NCBI GenBank assembly: GCA_027946555.1 | Contig: JAPEVC010000343.1 | Span: 1-26,612 of the forward strand | From: Gnomoniopsis sp. IMI 355080 | Lineage: Eukaryota > Ascomycota > Sordariomycetes > Diaporthales > Gnomoniaceae | Length of the DNA: 26,612 nt | Direction of reading: 5' to 3' | Shown here: positions 1 to 8,478 of the stretch, in pieces | How the letters are laid out: every line of letters starts with the position of its first letter | Position numbering within the stretch: the stretch's first letter is position 1 | Notes under the pieces: generated by a model | Seen by the model: only the letters and a program-made list of their open reading frames with translations | Databases searched by the model: none | Told to the model about the DNA's origin: nothing | Position numbers and translations under genes: made by a program

Positions 1-211
1 GGGGGGGGCTTACTCGAAGTTCAGGAGCGATGCATTTGCTTAGGCGCGTCCAGTCTTTGGAATCGTAGCTATCAGCCCACTCGAAGAGAGCGGCGTTGAT
101 ACCAAGGTAGTCTTAGGAAGATGTTAGTTTCTGGAACAAACACGGATTACGTGTAGGCACCCCCTTACCTGAGAAGGAGATCTCATCGGAAGAGCCTGGC
201 ATAGAACCCAT
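1..211 (-). CDS. SCD1: Scytalone dehydratase, 5' end only (partial)
   Basis: This enzyme dehydrates scytalone and vermelone in DHN-melanin synthesis. Only the first 47 codons are visible. Exon 1 is 211..169, intron 1 is 168..112 (57 nt, GTAAGG...CTAAG), and exon 2 is 111..14. A second donor (GTAAGC) begins at 13, so the rest of the gene lies beyond the left edge. The joined N-terminus starts MGSMPGSSDEISFSDYLG and continues with FEWADSYDSKDW and IAPELR, which I recognise as scytalone dehydratase. Tyr30 and Asp31 of the EWADSYDSKDW block fall at the same numbers as the active-site Tyr30/Asp31 of the Magnaporthe enzyme. The start is fixed by this alignment. The identification is strong; whether the gene is intact downstream cannot be seen. 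Confidence 0.9.
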
Positions 212-1461
212 GATGGAGGATATCTGGAATATGCTGTGGACGATTGTTGAATTGGGATAATTTTCGCAAAATCTGTTAGAATACCAGAGTAAAGATCAAA
301 GAGGTAGAAAATTCAGGGGGAGCATCACTTTTTCAAGATTGTTTTCATCCCGAAGGTGTGCCAGGTCGTCCGGCCGTGCTCCCCCGTCTGAGGAACTCGG
401 ACGTCCGGACGTGGGTTTGGGGAACTGCGCGGGCTCGCCGAGAAGCGCCACCACGCTGAAAATATGGACCGGTGTTTTGCCTGTTTCTAGTTTCATTCAC
501 TGCATATACAGGGTCGAATTATCAGATTTCGGAGGCCCGAAAAGATGGTGAGATGTGGTTGGTCCTGATCTAGCGAGCTGCTGTCTATGATTTGCGGTGG
601 GGGCTCTCACACTCGATAAACGCTGTCATCCAGACGCCTTTCCATGCTTGCCGATTCCCGCATCATTCAATGCATCACTTCTCAGACTTCCAAGTCATTA
701 CTTTTGTCTTTCTTAATCGCTCTGCTGACAGTCTCCTTGTTGATTACCCAAGTTATCCAGATGACATGCCGTCCGCAAATCAGATATCCTGCGTGCAGCA
801 GTTCACACTCTGCTCAGACCGCCGGGCCAATTCCCCCTACACACCCACTCTCCCGTTTGCTTTTTCCAAAAGTTAGAACTTTCAAGGGCCGAAATCTTGG
901 TACAGTCCAAGTTCGAAGTGGTTTCTTCAGCTGCAATACCGGCTGCAGACTTTAGAGCCATCAATTCGTTTGGCTGAAGACGCTCAGACGGCACAGACGG
1001 CACTGTACCACCGGCGCCGCTCCGGCCGGCTCTCATGCAAAGCAAACCAAGAACGCGCTGGGATTGTATTTGAGCCCTACGGGCCTACGGAGCGGCCGGC
1101 CTCGGTCGTAGCGCGGAGCTTGTCCCTATTTCGCCTAAGGCCGGGTGAGCGCGTCTAAATTTAGCATCCCGAAACATGGACGAAGAGTTGCCCTTTGTAT
1201 ACTCTTCAAAGGAGGCAAATCTATGAGTTTTGCCTGCATTCTTATAGACTCAATTCATGCGCAAGGGATTTCGTATGGTTCTCGGCCGAGGACGCGGTCT
1301 TGCGTCCATCTTGAAATGGCCTTCGCTCCGCAAGACGTGCAGAGCTTGCAGTAACTCCAATTTCTTCTTCACCGTTCCAGATGGCGGAACGGTAAATTTT
1401 CAGAATCGATTCCGGAAGAAACGTTGCTGGCATGGCAGGTTGAGACCGTGGGATGGCCCTA
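212..1461. other. Intergenic region, scytalone dehydratase promoter side
   Basis: This 1.25-kb gap lies between the start of the scytalone dehydratase gene and the stop of the DUF2293 gene. It should hold the dehydratase promoter and the DUF2293 3' UTR. The open frames here (for example 339-551 and 592-955) are short, overlap on both strands and resemble nothing I know, so I do not call genes. The segments 360-440 and 1000-1140 are GC-rich. A palindromic CGG-N4-CCG site lies at 398-407. Confidence 0.6.
398..407. promoter_or_regulatory. Palindromic CGG-N4-CCG, possible Zn2Cys6 factor site
   Basis: CGGACGTCCG is a perfect 10-bp palindrome with inverted CGG half-sites four bases apart. It starts about 187 bp upstream of the scytalone dehydratase ATG. 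Inverted CGG triplets are the usual target form of fungal Zn2Cys6 regulators, and melanin genes are controlled by one such family (CMR1/Pig1 type). The link to this gene is inference from position only. Confidence 0.25.
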
Positions 1462-2448
1462 TCACCTGCGTCGCGGAGCCCAATTCATCGCGGACACCAT
1501 GAGGTCGGGTAGATCATCATCATCATCATCATCCTCGTCGTCGTAGTTGTAGTCGTCGTCGTCGTCGTCGTCGTCATCTTCATCATTATCATCCTCCTCC
1601 TCCTCCTCCATCGTAAGATCGATAAAGTCGTCTGAGATTTCCTTCCACATTTCAAAGGGCCGTTGTGAAGATGACGGCGCGCCATCGGGCCAAGTCGGTG
1701 GTGGGACGATCGCGGGTGTTCTCTTGTGGGCCATCGCCGACCGATCCACCCTCGCAAGTTTCGCTCCCACAGATCTAGAGGCTCCATTCGATCGTCCAAT
1801 GCCTGTGGAGCGCGGAGGTGGTGGACAAGCTGAGGATGAAGCCATCGCGGGTGGCCTTGTTAGTCTCGGTGGCTGCTGACCAGACCGGCCCTGTGCCCAA
1901 CGGGCAGCCAACTCGTCCACCTGGCTCTGCACCGTCTTCCTTGCCAGATTCTTTGCCTTTCCCTCGCCTTTGTCTTCTCTTCTCAGTCCTTTCAGGAGCT
2001 TCTCGTACTGGGTGTGACGGTGCCGGATGTGCGCGCGAACAGCCAGCTGGGCTTTCTTCTGGTCGCTCAGCTGGCCCGTCCTGCCAACCTTGCCTGAGCG
2101 CTTCTCCAACGCTTTCTCAAGGATCTTTGGCAGGTCTTGCCGAGGAAGGCGCGGGAACTCCCTCAGAATGACCTGCTCGAAATGATTCTTGATGGAGTTG
2201 TCGCGCCGGTCGACGTTGGCGGCCCTAGTGGCGCGTGTCTCGGCTTCCGTTTGCCTCACATTCTCGTAGATCTCAGCGGGTACCGCGATTCCGACTTGTT
2301 TCTCTTTGGCGTTTACGACGAGATAGACGGTCTGGTTGGCGGCCTGGGTTTGCTTGCGGCAGTTTCCTGTGATGTAGACGTTGCCCTTCGGGACGAAAGA
2401 GTATCCTCGGGGAAGGCGACTGCGCGCTATAGATGGTTCATTTGCCAT
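1462..2448 (-). CDS. DUF2293 domain protein with acidic C-terminal tract
   Basis: Function unknown. From the Met at 2448 the protein has 328 residues. Residues 10-30 (RSRLPRGYSFVPKGNVYITG) are the usual lead-in of fungal DUF2293 proteins. The DUF2293 core spans about 85-155 and includes ILREFPRLP, KRSGKVGRTG and LAVRAHIRHRHTQYEKLL. The C-terminal half is low-complexity and basic/Pro/Ser-rich. It ends in a 32-residue run that is almost all Asp and Glu (281-312) and a short basic tail. The frame stays open upstream, with possible starts at 2475 (Met in poor context) and 2625 (387 aa). I prefer 2448 because its context is ATCATGG and it puts the conserved lead-in near the N-terminus. No intron is needed. 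The basic core with an acidic tail suggests a nuclear protein, but that is a guess. Confidence 0.8.
   Translation of the reverse strand: MANEPSIARSRLPRGYSFVPKGNVYITGNCRKQTQAANQTVYLVVNAKEKQVGIAVPAEIYENVRQTEAETRATRAANVDRRDNSIKNHFEQVILREFPRLPRQDLPKILEKALEKRSGKVGRTGQLSDQKKAQLAVRAHIRHRHTQYEKLLKGLRREDKGEGKAKNLARKTVQSQVDELAARWAQGRSGQQPPRLTRPPAMASSSACPPPPRSTGIGRSNGASRSVGAKLARVDRSAMAHKRTPAIVPPPTWPDGAPSSSQRPFEMWKEISDDFIDLTMEEEEEDDNDEDDDDDDDDDYNYDDEDDDDDDDLPDLMVSAMNWAPRRR
1513..1608 (-). repeat. In-frame GAT/GAC/GAG trinucleotide repeat
   Basis: This is a compound trinucleotide tract, read as ATC, GTC and CTC repeats on the plus strand. It encodes 32 residues, nearly all Asp or Glu, in the DUF2293 protein. 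Every unit is a whole codon, so length changes would lengthen or shorten the acidic tail without a frameshift. Confidence 0.85.
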
Positions 2449-3594
2449 GATCTTGAATGTGAGATCATCTAACATGAAATGAGTTTGGTGATTTCTTGGT
2501 AAGCCTTTTTTCTGTAATAATTCGCGTTGTTGACGAGGGCTGTGGACCTTGATTGGGAATTCCAGTGACCTCAGTTCAAGGTTGGCGGGAAGCTTTGATA
2601 GAGAATACATGAGACGAGGTCTCATGATCTACGAGGCTTGCATAAAGTGTCTTTGATGCATGCAGCAGCAACCCTTTATTATCTTGGGATTTGAGGTGCA
2701 GTAGACAAAGAATTGTCAAGTTGCTCGGGTGACTGATGAGAGTCGTGGTCAGAAAGAGACAAGTGTTCACATGATTTGGAGAGCATCTCAAAGCAAAAAG
2801 TCGTTTTGCTCGTTTCGTCGAGGAGTTTCAAATATACCAGGCATATCTGACGGAAATGAAGTTCCCGAATCGGTGGTATCACAACCTTGAACACGGTTGA
2901 TACGATCACTCGTGTCAGACGCGCTTTGTTGGTGTTGTGAGCGTAAGAGGTCATCGGTCAGGGAGTATGACCCTAACCCTTGTAACACTCAAGTGGAACC
3001 CTAGTGCCTTTGTGCTTGTGCTTCAACAGGGACAGGGATTTAACAGATATGGATTCAGAGAACACTAGAGGAAGACTCCAATGGAAGAGAAATGCATGTA
3101 GGCAGATACCAATGGGTCATGAATTCATTCTATTAAGTAGGAGGTACTTTTTTTTTTTTTTTAATTGCTCCTTCATTCCAAAGAGAATATAAGGACCTCC
3201 ATAAGACGGAGAAACACAGCCCGGGCACTCGTGACTCAGCACTATTAAAAAGGGACGAAGTAAACATTTGTAATCACATTTCACTACCTTTCATCGTTAC
3301 ACTTCCCAGACTCTTCCCTCACTGGCTGATGGTGTGGCAAACCACAGGCTGAGACTCGACTATAAGAGTAAGCCAATGAGTGCAGGTGTGTATTGCACAA
3401 GCCTGTGGTTCATGCCCGCAAGACGGCTCTATATTTTCTCGTACGCAAATATTACAATGAATTCATTCTATTCTTTTTATAAAAAGGGGGAAAAGGGGAG
3501 AAAGATATCTGTTCAAACTTGAGAGGCCTCCAACCTTGGAACGAACGGTATTTTCATGCTGTTTACTCTGTTCCGATAAACAAATACCTCAACT
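2449..3594. other. Intergenic region between DUF2293 and the secreted-protein gene
   Basis: This stretch of about 1.1 kb holds the DUF2293 promoter side and the 3' side of the next minus-strand gene. No open frame here looks like a real protein. It contains a 15-base T run (3148-3162), a 16-base exact direct repeat (3119-3134 and 3457-3472) and an 11-bp perfect inverted repeat (3340-3350 with 3400-3410). The single CCCTAACCC at about 2971 is isolated and is not telomeric. Confidence 0.55.
3340..3410. repeat. Inverted repeat, 11-bp arms, 49-bp loop
   Basis: AACCACAGGCT at 3340-3350 is the exact reverse complement of AGCCTGTGGTT at 3400-3410. The similarity continues outward with small gaps (GGCA before the left arm, a few bases then TGCC after the right arm). 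It may be a short hairpin or the ends of a small non-autonomous element. No target-site duplication is obvious. Confidence 0.4.
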
Positions 3595-4363
3595 TTAGGA
3601 GCCTGCGATGAACAGGGCCAGCTCACCACCAATCTCGGCACCCAAGGCGGCGTTGAGGTTTTGCACCACGATGCCACCCATGCTGCCGACCGTGCTTGAA
3701 ATATCATTGGTGATGGTAGCGAGAGCAGTGACGACTCTGATCAAGACGCTGGAAGAGGACGTAATGTCTTCAAGAGGATTTTGGTTAGCTTGCTGCACAC
3801 AAACCATTCATGTGGGGAAGGTTTTTTTTTCTTGAGAGATCCTTTTTGTTTTAATCTTTTTAAGGAAAGAAAGAGAGAACATACCAGTGGCGTTCTTTTC
3901 GGCACAGGCCTTGGCGGTGTAGGCGATTTCGGCAGTCAAAGACCCCATGCCATCATATACGTCGCTCTGGCAAGTGGCATTGCACGTGACCGTATCCTGG
4001 CGGCCAAACAGCGGAAAGCTCCTCTTGGAAAGAGTCGGCGCAGTCGTGTTCAGAGTCGTGGCGATGATGTTCCACTCGGCGGTGATGTTGGCGTTGCCGG
4101 TGACGTTGCCCGACGAAGTCGTGTTCGCGGCGGGGAGCGTGGCGAGAGTATGGTCTTTTTTAAGAATACATGGTTAGCGGATAATGAACATACTCTGTGA
4201 TGGTGGGTTTTTTTTTAATAATAGAATACTTACTGATGTTGGCTGTGTGCACTTTAACGTGAGCCAAGATAGAATCGAGTTCGGTGGCATCGTCACGTTT
4301 GGCAACAGGTCCAGCCAGGACAGTGTTGACTAGACCAACGACGAGAGCAAAGTTGGCCTTCAT
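3595..4363 (-). CDS. Small secreted, N-glycosylation-rich protein, unknown function
   Basis: Three exons: 4363..4234, 4154..3885 and 3788..3595. The introns are 4233..4155 (GTAAGT...AAAAAG) and 3884..3789 (GTATGT...GCAAG). The frame is kept throughout and gives 197 residues. The N-terminus MKANFALVVGLVNTVLAGPVAKR is a signal peptide followed by a Lys-Arg (Kex2-like) site. Exon 2 carries many Asn-X-Ser/Thr sequons (NTT, NVT, NIT, NAT), a second Lys-Arg (TLSKRSFPLFGR) and three cysteines (CNATC and KAC). The last 60 residues are hydrophobic and helical, with few charges. There is no clear GPI signal, since the protein ends IAGS. It faintly recalls HsbA-like or galactomannoprotein-like cell-wall proteins, but I do not recognise the family. 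The acceptor of intron 2 was set at the second AG (CAAG) because only that keeps the frame. Confidence 0.75.
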
Positions 4364-5436
4364 TTTGGATTATAGATAAACTTTGTCTAGTGTGGAGTGA
4401 ATGCAATGGGAAAGTTGATGATGCAAAACGAATGTTCGTTCCTGTTGCAGACTAATGAGCGTGAGCGTCGACTTGAGCTTGATCGTGCACGAGAAAGAAT
4501 CAACCTTGAGCTGCTGTGTTATTATCTCTGATCTCACAGCATGTTTTTGGGGCCCTCAATTGTGTTTATATCCTCTAGGCCCTTCGGATCGCCCCCGTCC
4601 AGACCTGCCGTCCGTGGGTTGAGTTCTGTGCCTCTACTGTACTTTATTCTAGTGGCGAAGGCATCGCGCAACTCAGCTCATCTGCAGGGGGAGCTGTGCA
4701 CTTTGCATTTTGTGTAAATACGACGGTACTACATCTGAACGGCTTGCTTCAAGTTGTGCGCCTCTGGGTCTTAGTGCACAGCTCCACTGCAGCTAGACGA
4801 CCAGATTTTTTCCCCCAGTCTAAGTTGGTCTAGGGATTAAAAGAAAAGCCACGCATGTCTCTGTCGCGTCCAGAACAAACCCAGCGCCCAGCGCTAAGTT
4901 GGCAGCGGCGGCCGTTTCCAGACAGAGAGACTAAGGCAAGGTTCAGGAACCAAAATTCAGGGGCAGTAAAGCTAGCTGGATTTAGATCGCGGGTATCGGC
5001 GCCGAATACGTCAGCCAACTTTGTAATTCTCTTTTTTTTATTCTTCTCGTGTCTTTGCTGGTGTTGAGTTCGGACTTCCTTTTCCTAGCTGCATCTTAAG
5101 GCCCTATGGATGCTGTAACTAAGTAGACGGTCGACATTGCGTAAGACAACCGCCATTGAATGTCTGTGAGCCTTCTGAAACTCCGTGCAATTACAATCTG
5201 CCCATACTTAGTTTCCCAGCCAGTCGGTTAATCTGTGCACATCATCTAGATACTCGGCCTCAAATCTGGACTCTGGAGCCTTCCAGATCAAAGCCTGCAC
5301 CCGAAGGCCTTCACCCGAAGACCGTCAGCCTAGCGCCCGCTCCATTTCAAATGCGTGGGAATCGATGCCCATCCATGCCTCATCGGTTCTTCATCACCAA
5401 AAAACGAAGAACCGAATACCTGTCTTGCTTCCCCTC
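4364..5436. other. Intergenic region with hairpin element
   Basis: This stretch of about 1.07 kb lies upstream of the secreted-protein gene and downstream of the hydrolase gene. No coding region is supported; the frames at 4830-5067 and 5156-5440 lack any family resemblance. The main structure is the 111-bp inverted-repeat element at 4682-4792. Confidence 0.55.
4682..4792. repeat. 111-bp terminal-inverted-repeat / hairpin element
   Basis: The left arm at 4690-4702 (GGAGCTGTGCACT) is a perfect 13-bp complement of the right arm at 4773-4785. After a small bulge (two bases on the left, one on the right) a CTGCAG follows on each side (4682-4687 and 4787-4792). The total is 19 paired bases around a 70-base loop. 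This looks like a tiny MITE or a stable hairpin. No target-site duplication is visible, and no second copy was seen in the window. Confidence 0.5.
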
Positions 5437-6462
5437 TTAAATCTCCACCATCTCAATCAGAAAGCTTCCTAGCAGCTCGACATGCTTTCGGAGAATGAAC
5501 ATCGAGCAGTGATCGGAGTCGATCTCCTTCACAGTCAGAAGGCCTGTGCCTCGAGCCACGCCTTGGTTGACCAAGTCTCCAGAGCTAGCGGTGCGTAGGT
5601 TCTCTTGTATAATGCCGGTGTTGGTTCCTTCAAGGACCTCTTTGACCCTGGTCCACATACGGGTTTGGGCCTTTGCAGACACAGCCTGGTCGTTCATGGC
5701 GCAGATATAGGTCGAGGGAACAAATTTCCACCCAAAGTGCGTGGGCACGTCGGGTCTACCTGTGACGGGCCATCCATGAAGCAGGTGGTAGTACTTGTTG
5801 CGCTCGGACGGAGGCAGATCGCCTGAGCTCAAGTTCAGTGGTCAGCAATGCTAGTGGGTTGTGGTGCGGGCAGTAGGTAACGTACCGTAGAACACCTCTT
5901 TGATTTCCTCTTTGCAGAACATCTTTCCGTCAACAAAGTCGATGGGAAGACCCTTGTTGCCGTTTTCCGCTGCTATCAGCTCGCCCAGAGCCGCGCTAGT
6001 CTCATCTGCCTGAGGTATGAGTGCCGCGACGTAGACGAGACGGAGAACTTTGCCCATTTTTCCGGCCTTGTCTTCGTCATGGGTGGAAGGCGTTGACTTG
6101 ATTTTGGAAAGTAGATGACCAATGGCCTGAGAGCCGACTGCGCCGCCATAGGAGTCTTTGTGCAACGTTAGATGTGCACTTCGCTCAGCTACACTCTCCC
6201 CCGGCGGGGTTCGAAACTCACGCATCACGACAATGACATTCCTGCCAGTATCAAGAAGCTCCTTGATGGCCTTCTCGAGCTTGGACGCATCATCGAAGAC
6301 GGAACGGCCTGGGTTGATGGGGTCCAGAGTCTGGTGGCTGACGGCGACAGAGTCGTATCCCTTTTCAGAGAGGTAGTTTCGCATGGGCTCGAGGTAGTCG
6401 GTCGTATGCCAGGCACCAGGGACGAAAACGAACACGGCGTTCTTAACCTTGCTGCGATCCAT
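5437..6462 (-). CDS. Alpha/beta hydrolase (AB hydrolase-1 type)
   Basis: Three exons: 6462..6222, 6155..5886 and 5822..5437. The introns are 6221..6156 (66 nt) and 5885..5823 (63 nt). They give 298 residues, a normal length for this group. The oxyanion/N-terminal motif FVFVPGAWHTTDYLEP is at 11-26. Splicing of intron 1 creates the nucleophile elbow VVMHSYGGAVGS, with Ser82. Asp215 (CAMNDQAV) and His275 (DSDHC) are the likely triad partners. There is no signal peptide, so it is probably cytosolic. The substrate is unknown; relatives are esterase-like or act on small secondary metabolites. The frame stays open to a Met at 6576 (336 aa). I chose 6462 because it has a good start context (GCAATGG) and the motif then sits near the N-terminus, as is usual. 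Nothing in the neighbourhood points to a pathway. Confidence 0.85.
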
Positions 6463-7444
6463 TGCGATGTCGTTGACTGGTTCGTGAGACGTTTTGGTGT
6501 GCGAAAGGAGAAAGTCTGAGAAGGTCTCAAATGGCTTTGCAATTCTGTGGGCTTGGTTAGGGAGGGTAGGTACCAACTGTAGAGGTCATGAAGTCTGAGT
6601 TGGACTTTTGCAAAACGTCCCAAACACTGCTTTGGGCCCTTCGAATATAATTTTGTGCGAGCAACCTGTTGGCTTTCTGTGAAAGGGGGGCGGGGACTTT
6701 CACTGTAGGTGGTCGCTAGAGTAACTGGAGAGCTACGAGTGACAACAATCAGTGAACCCATAGTTCGAAGTGAAAAAAGCGATTCTGCTAGCAGCCACCC
6801 GTGCCTTTACCAAAACACCAGGTCTTGTAGGCAGTGGAAGGAACGATGAAACGCGTCCGGAGGCCTACGAGGCGAGCCAACAGGCGCCGTTGCCCTGCAT
6901 CAGTCTCCCGAAGCAATAGCAAATAAACAAGCCCTCTGACAAACACCGTACCTAAACATCGCGACATCTCAACGTCTGACAGCCTTCCATGAGATCAAGT
7001 CTCAAATTGTCGACAGTACTGTATATTACAGAGACTCATTGGGGACTTAGTTGTGTAGTAGTACGATCATGTTGCGAGGAGAGCATATACACGTCCTGAC
7101 TCGTCTTGTTTGACTCCCCTTCCGTAGTCCAACGCCGAAATGAATTAGATCCTCAGTTGTGCAACCAAAAAGTGCTTGGATTCTCTACGGTGACCATATG
7201 ACCTCGTGAGCGTTGATCACCGGCCTGACATGCCCACAACACCAGAAAAGATCGAAAGAAATGAGCGGGCCAAAAATGCACCTACGAACATTCTCTTCCA
7301 TGGTAACGGCAATATTAGGACGCAAAGAAAGCACTAATGTTATTGCTTCTATCATTCATTCAAGCCCGACGTTATTCGTGTCATTAAAATTCATCTTCAT
7401 CCTTTCCACTCGATCCACCTAGGTAAACATCACCAAATGGTCCC
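6463..7444. other. Intergenic region, hydrolase promoter side
   Basis: This stretch of about 1 kb lies upstream of the hydrolase and downstream of the BIM1-like gene. The part to 6576 may be 5' coding or 5' UTR of the hydrolase. An open frame at 6225-6761 partly overlaps the hydrolase in another frame and is judged a shadow. I see nothing else supported. Confidence 0.5.
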
Positions 7445-8478
7445 TTAGTGCGACGTCGAAGACACACTAGTAGCATCGGGAGCCGTCTTCGACAGATCCT
7501 CCTGCAATTGCATGTTAGACCCATCGGATGAAGACCTCCTCTTCTTGAGCAGCACGAACGCAGCCGCCCCGACGATGGCCAAGGATCCTACAATCGTGCC
7601 GACCGCGATACCGGCGATGGCGCCCTTGGTAAGACCGTTACTTGAGCTGCTGGACGAGCTTGTAGATGTGACTGTAGCAGCTGACGACGATGCGGTGACT
7701 GTCGAGTCAAAGTCGGAGGCTGTGACATTGAAGCATGGGACGGAGACGGTGAAGTCAGTGGCTTCGACAAAGTACTAAAACGAGATAGGCTTTTCAGTTT
7801 GGAACAATCCCGGATCTCACGTATCAAGTCTAGTAAGGACATGATGTTCCACAAGAGTGTATCAAGCAATGATTGACTTACAACATCGGCACAGACATAG
7901 AAGGTCTCGTTTTTGCCATTGTTTTCGCCTTCATAATCTGCCCAGTATTCCAGCTGGATAGTGGCATTGGAGCCGGCAGTGACCGTGCTGGGCAGATCAT
8001 CGATCTTGTAACATTGATGACCAGGCTCAATCTCGGTCACGTTGTTAACAATTTGCTCGGTAAATTCACTCTGGGAGGTTGGGTCTATGAAGTGTCTCAG
8101 TACGGGTTACGAAAAGAAGACGTCGCGACACTTAGGTACACACCGTTGTCAAAGGAGATATAGAATGCAACCTTCCAAGCATCATCTGCAATAGAAAGTG
8201 CAACCTCTCCTTGGGCTATCGATTTTGTAAGCAAGACGCTGCTCGAGAACCTCATCAAGGTTCGAAGGTAGGTACTGACTGAGAGGAAACATTGTTCGGT
8301 TGGTGACGCCGGAAGCGCTACCGCAGGGTCCAGTATTGTCATACGCTGCGCTCCAAGCCCGATCTTCCGGCCAGAGAAAGGCTGCGGGGCCCATGATGGT
8401 ACCTTCGTCACCATCACCGTGTGCTGCTCTGGCTGTCGCAGCCACCGATAGTGCAACAAGGCAAGAAGAGAAACGCAT
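7445..8478 (-). CDS. BIM1-like (X325, LPMO-related) copper-family protein with C-terminal TM
   Basis: Four exons: 8478..8280, 8215..8144, 8084..7882 and 7774..7445. The introns are 8279..8216, 8143..8085 and 7881..7775. They give 267 residues. The signal peptide (MRFSSCLVALSVAATARA) is followed by AHGDGDEG. Family features are GPCGSASGVTNRTMFPL, then TQGEVALSIADDAW, then CYKIDDLPSTVTAGSNATIQ and ADYEGENNGKNETFYVCAD. These are the pattern of fungal BIM1-like copper-acquisition-factor domains, which relate to LPMOs but are thought to bind copper rather than oxidise polysaccharide. A Ser/Thr-rich stalk (about 186-203) leads to one membrane helix (about 207-233, GAIAGIAVGTIVGS). A basic KKRR and a cytosolic tail of about 35 residues follow, so it is type I membrane-anchored rather than GPI-anchored. 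The first-intron acceptor was chosen to give FPLTQGE. A copper role is inferred from the family. Confidence 0.85.

Noticed and set aside
1818..2472. Plus-strand open frames opposite the DUF2293 gene
   Set aside because: They are antisense to a clear DUF2293 frame and contain no known motif; open by GC composition.
2971..2979. CCCTAACCC as a telomere-like sequence
   Set aside because: Only one and a half units, not an array.
6225..6761. 178-codon minus-strand frame at the hydrolase 5' end
   Set aside because: Overlaps exon 1 of the hydrolase in another frame and carries no motif; the hydrolase frame holds the catalytic residues.
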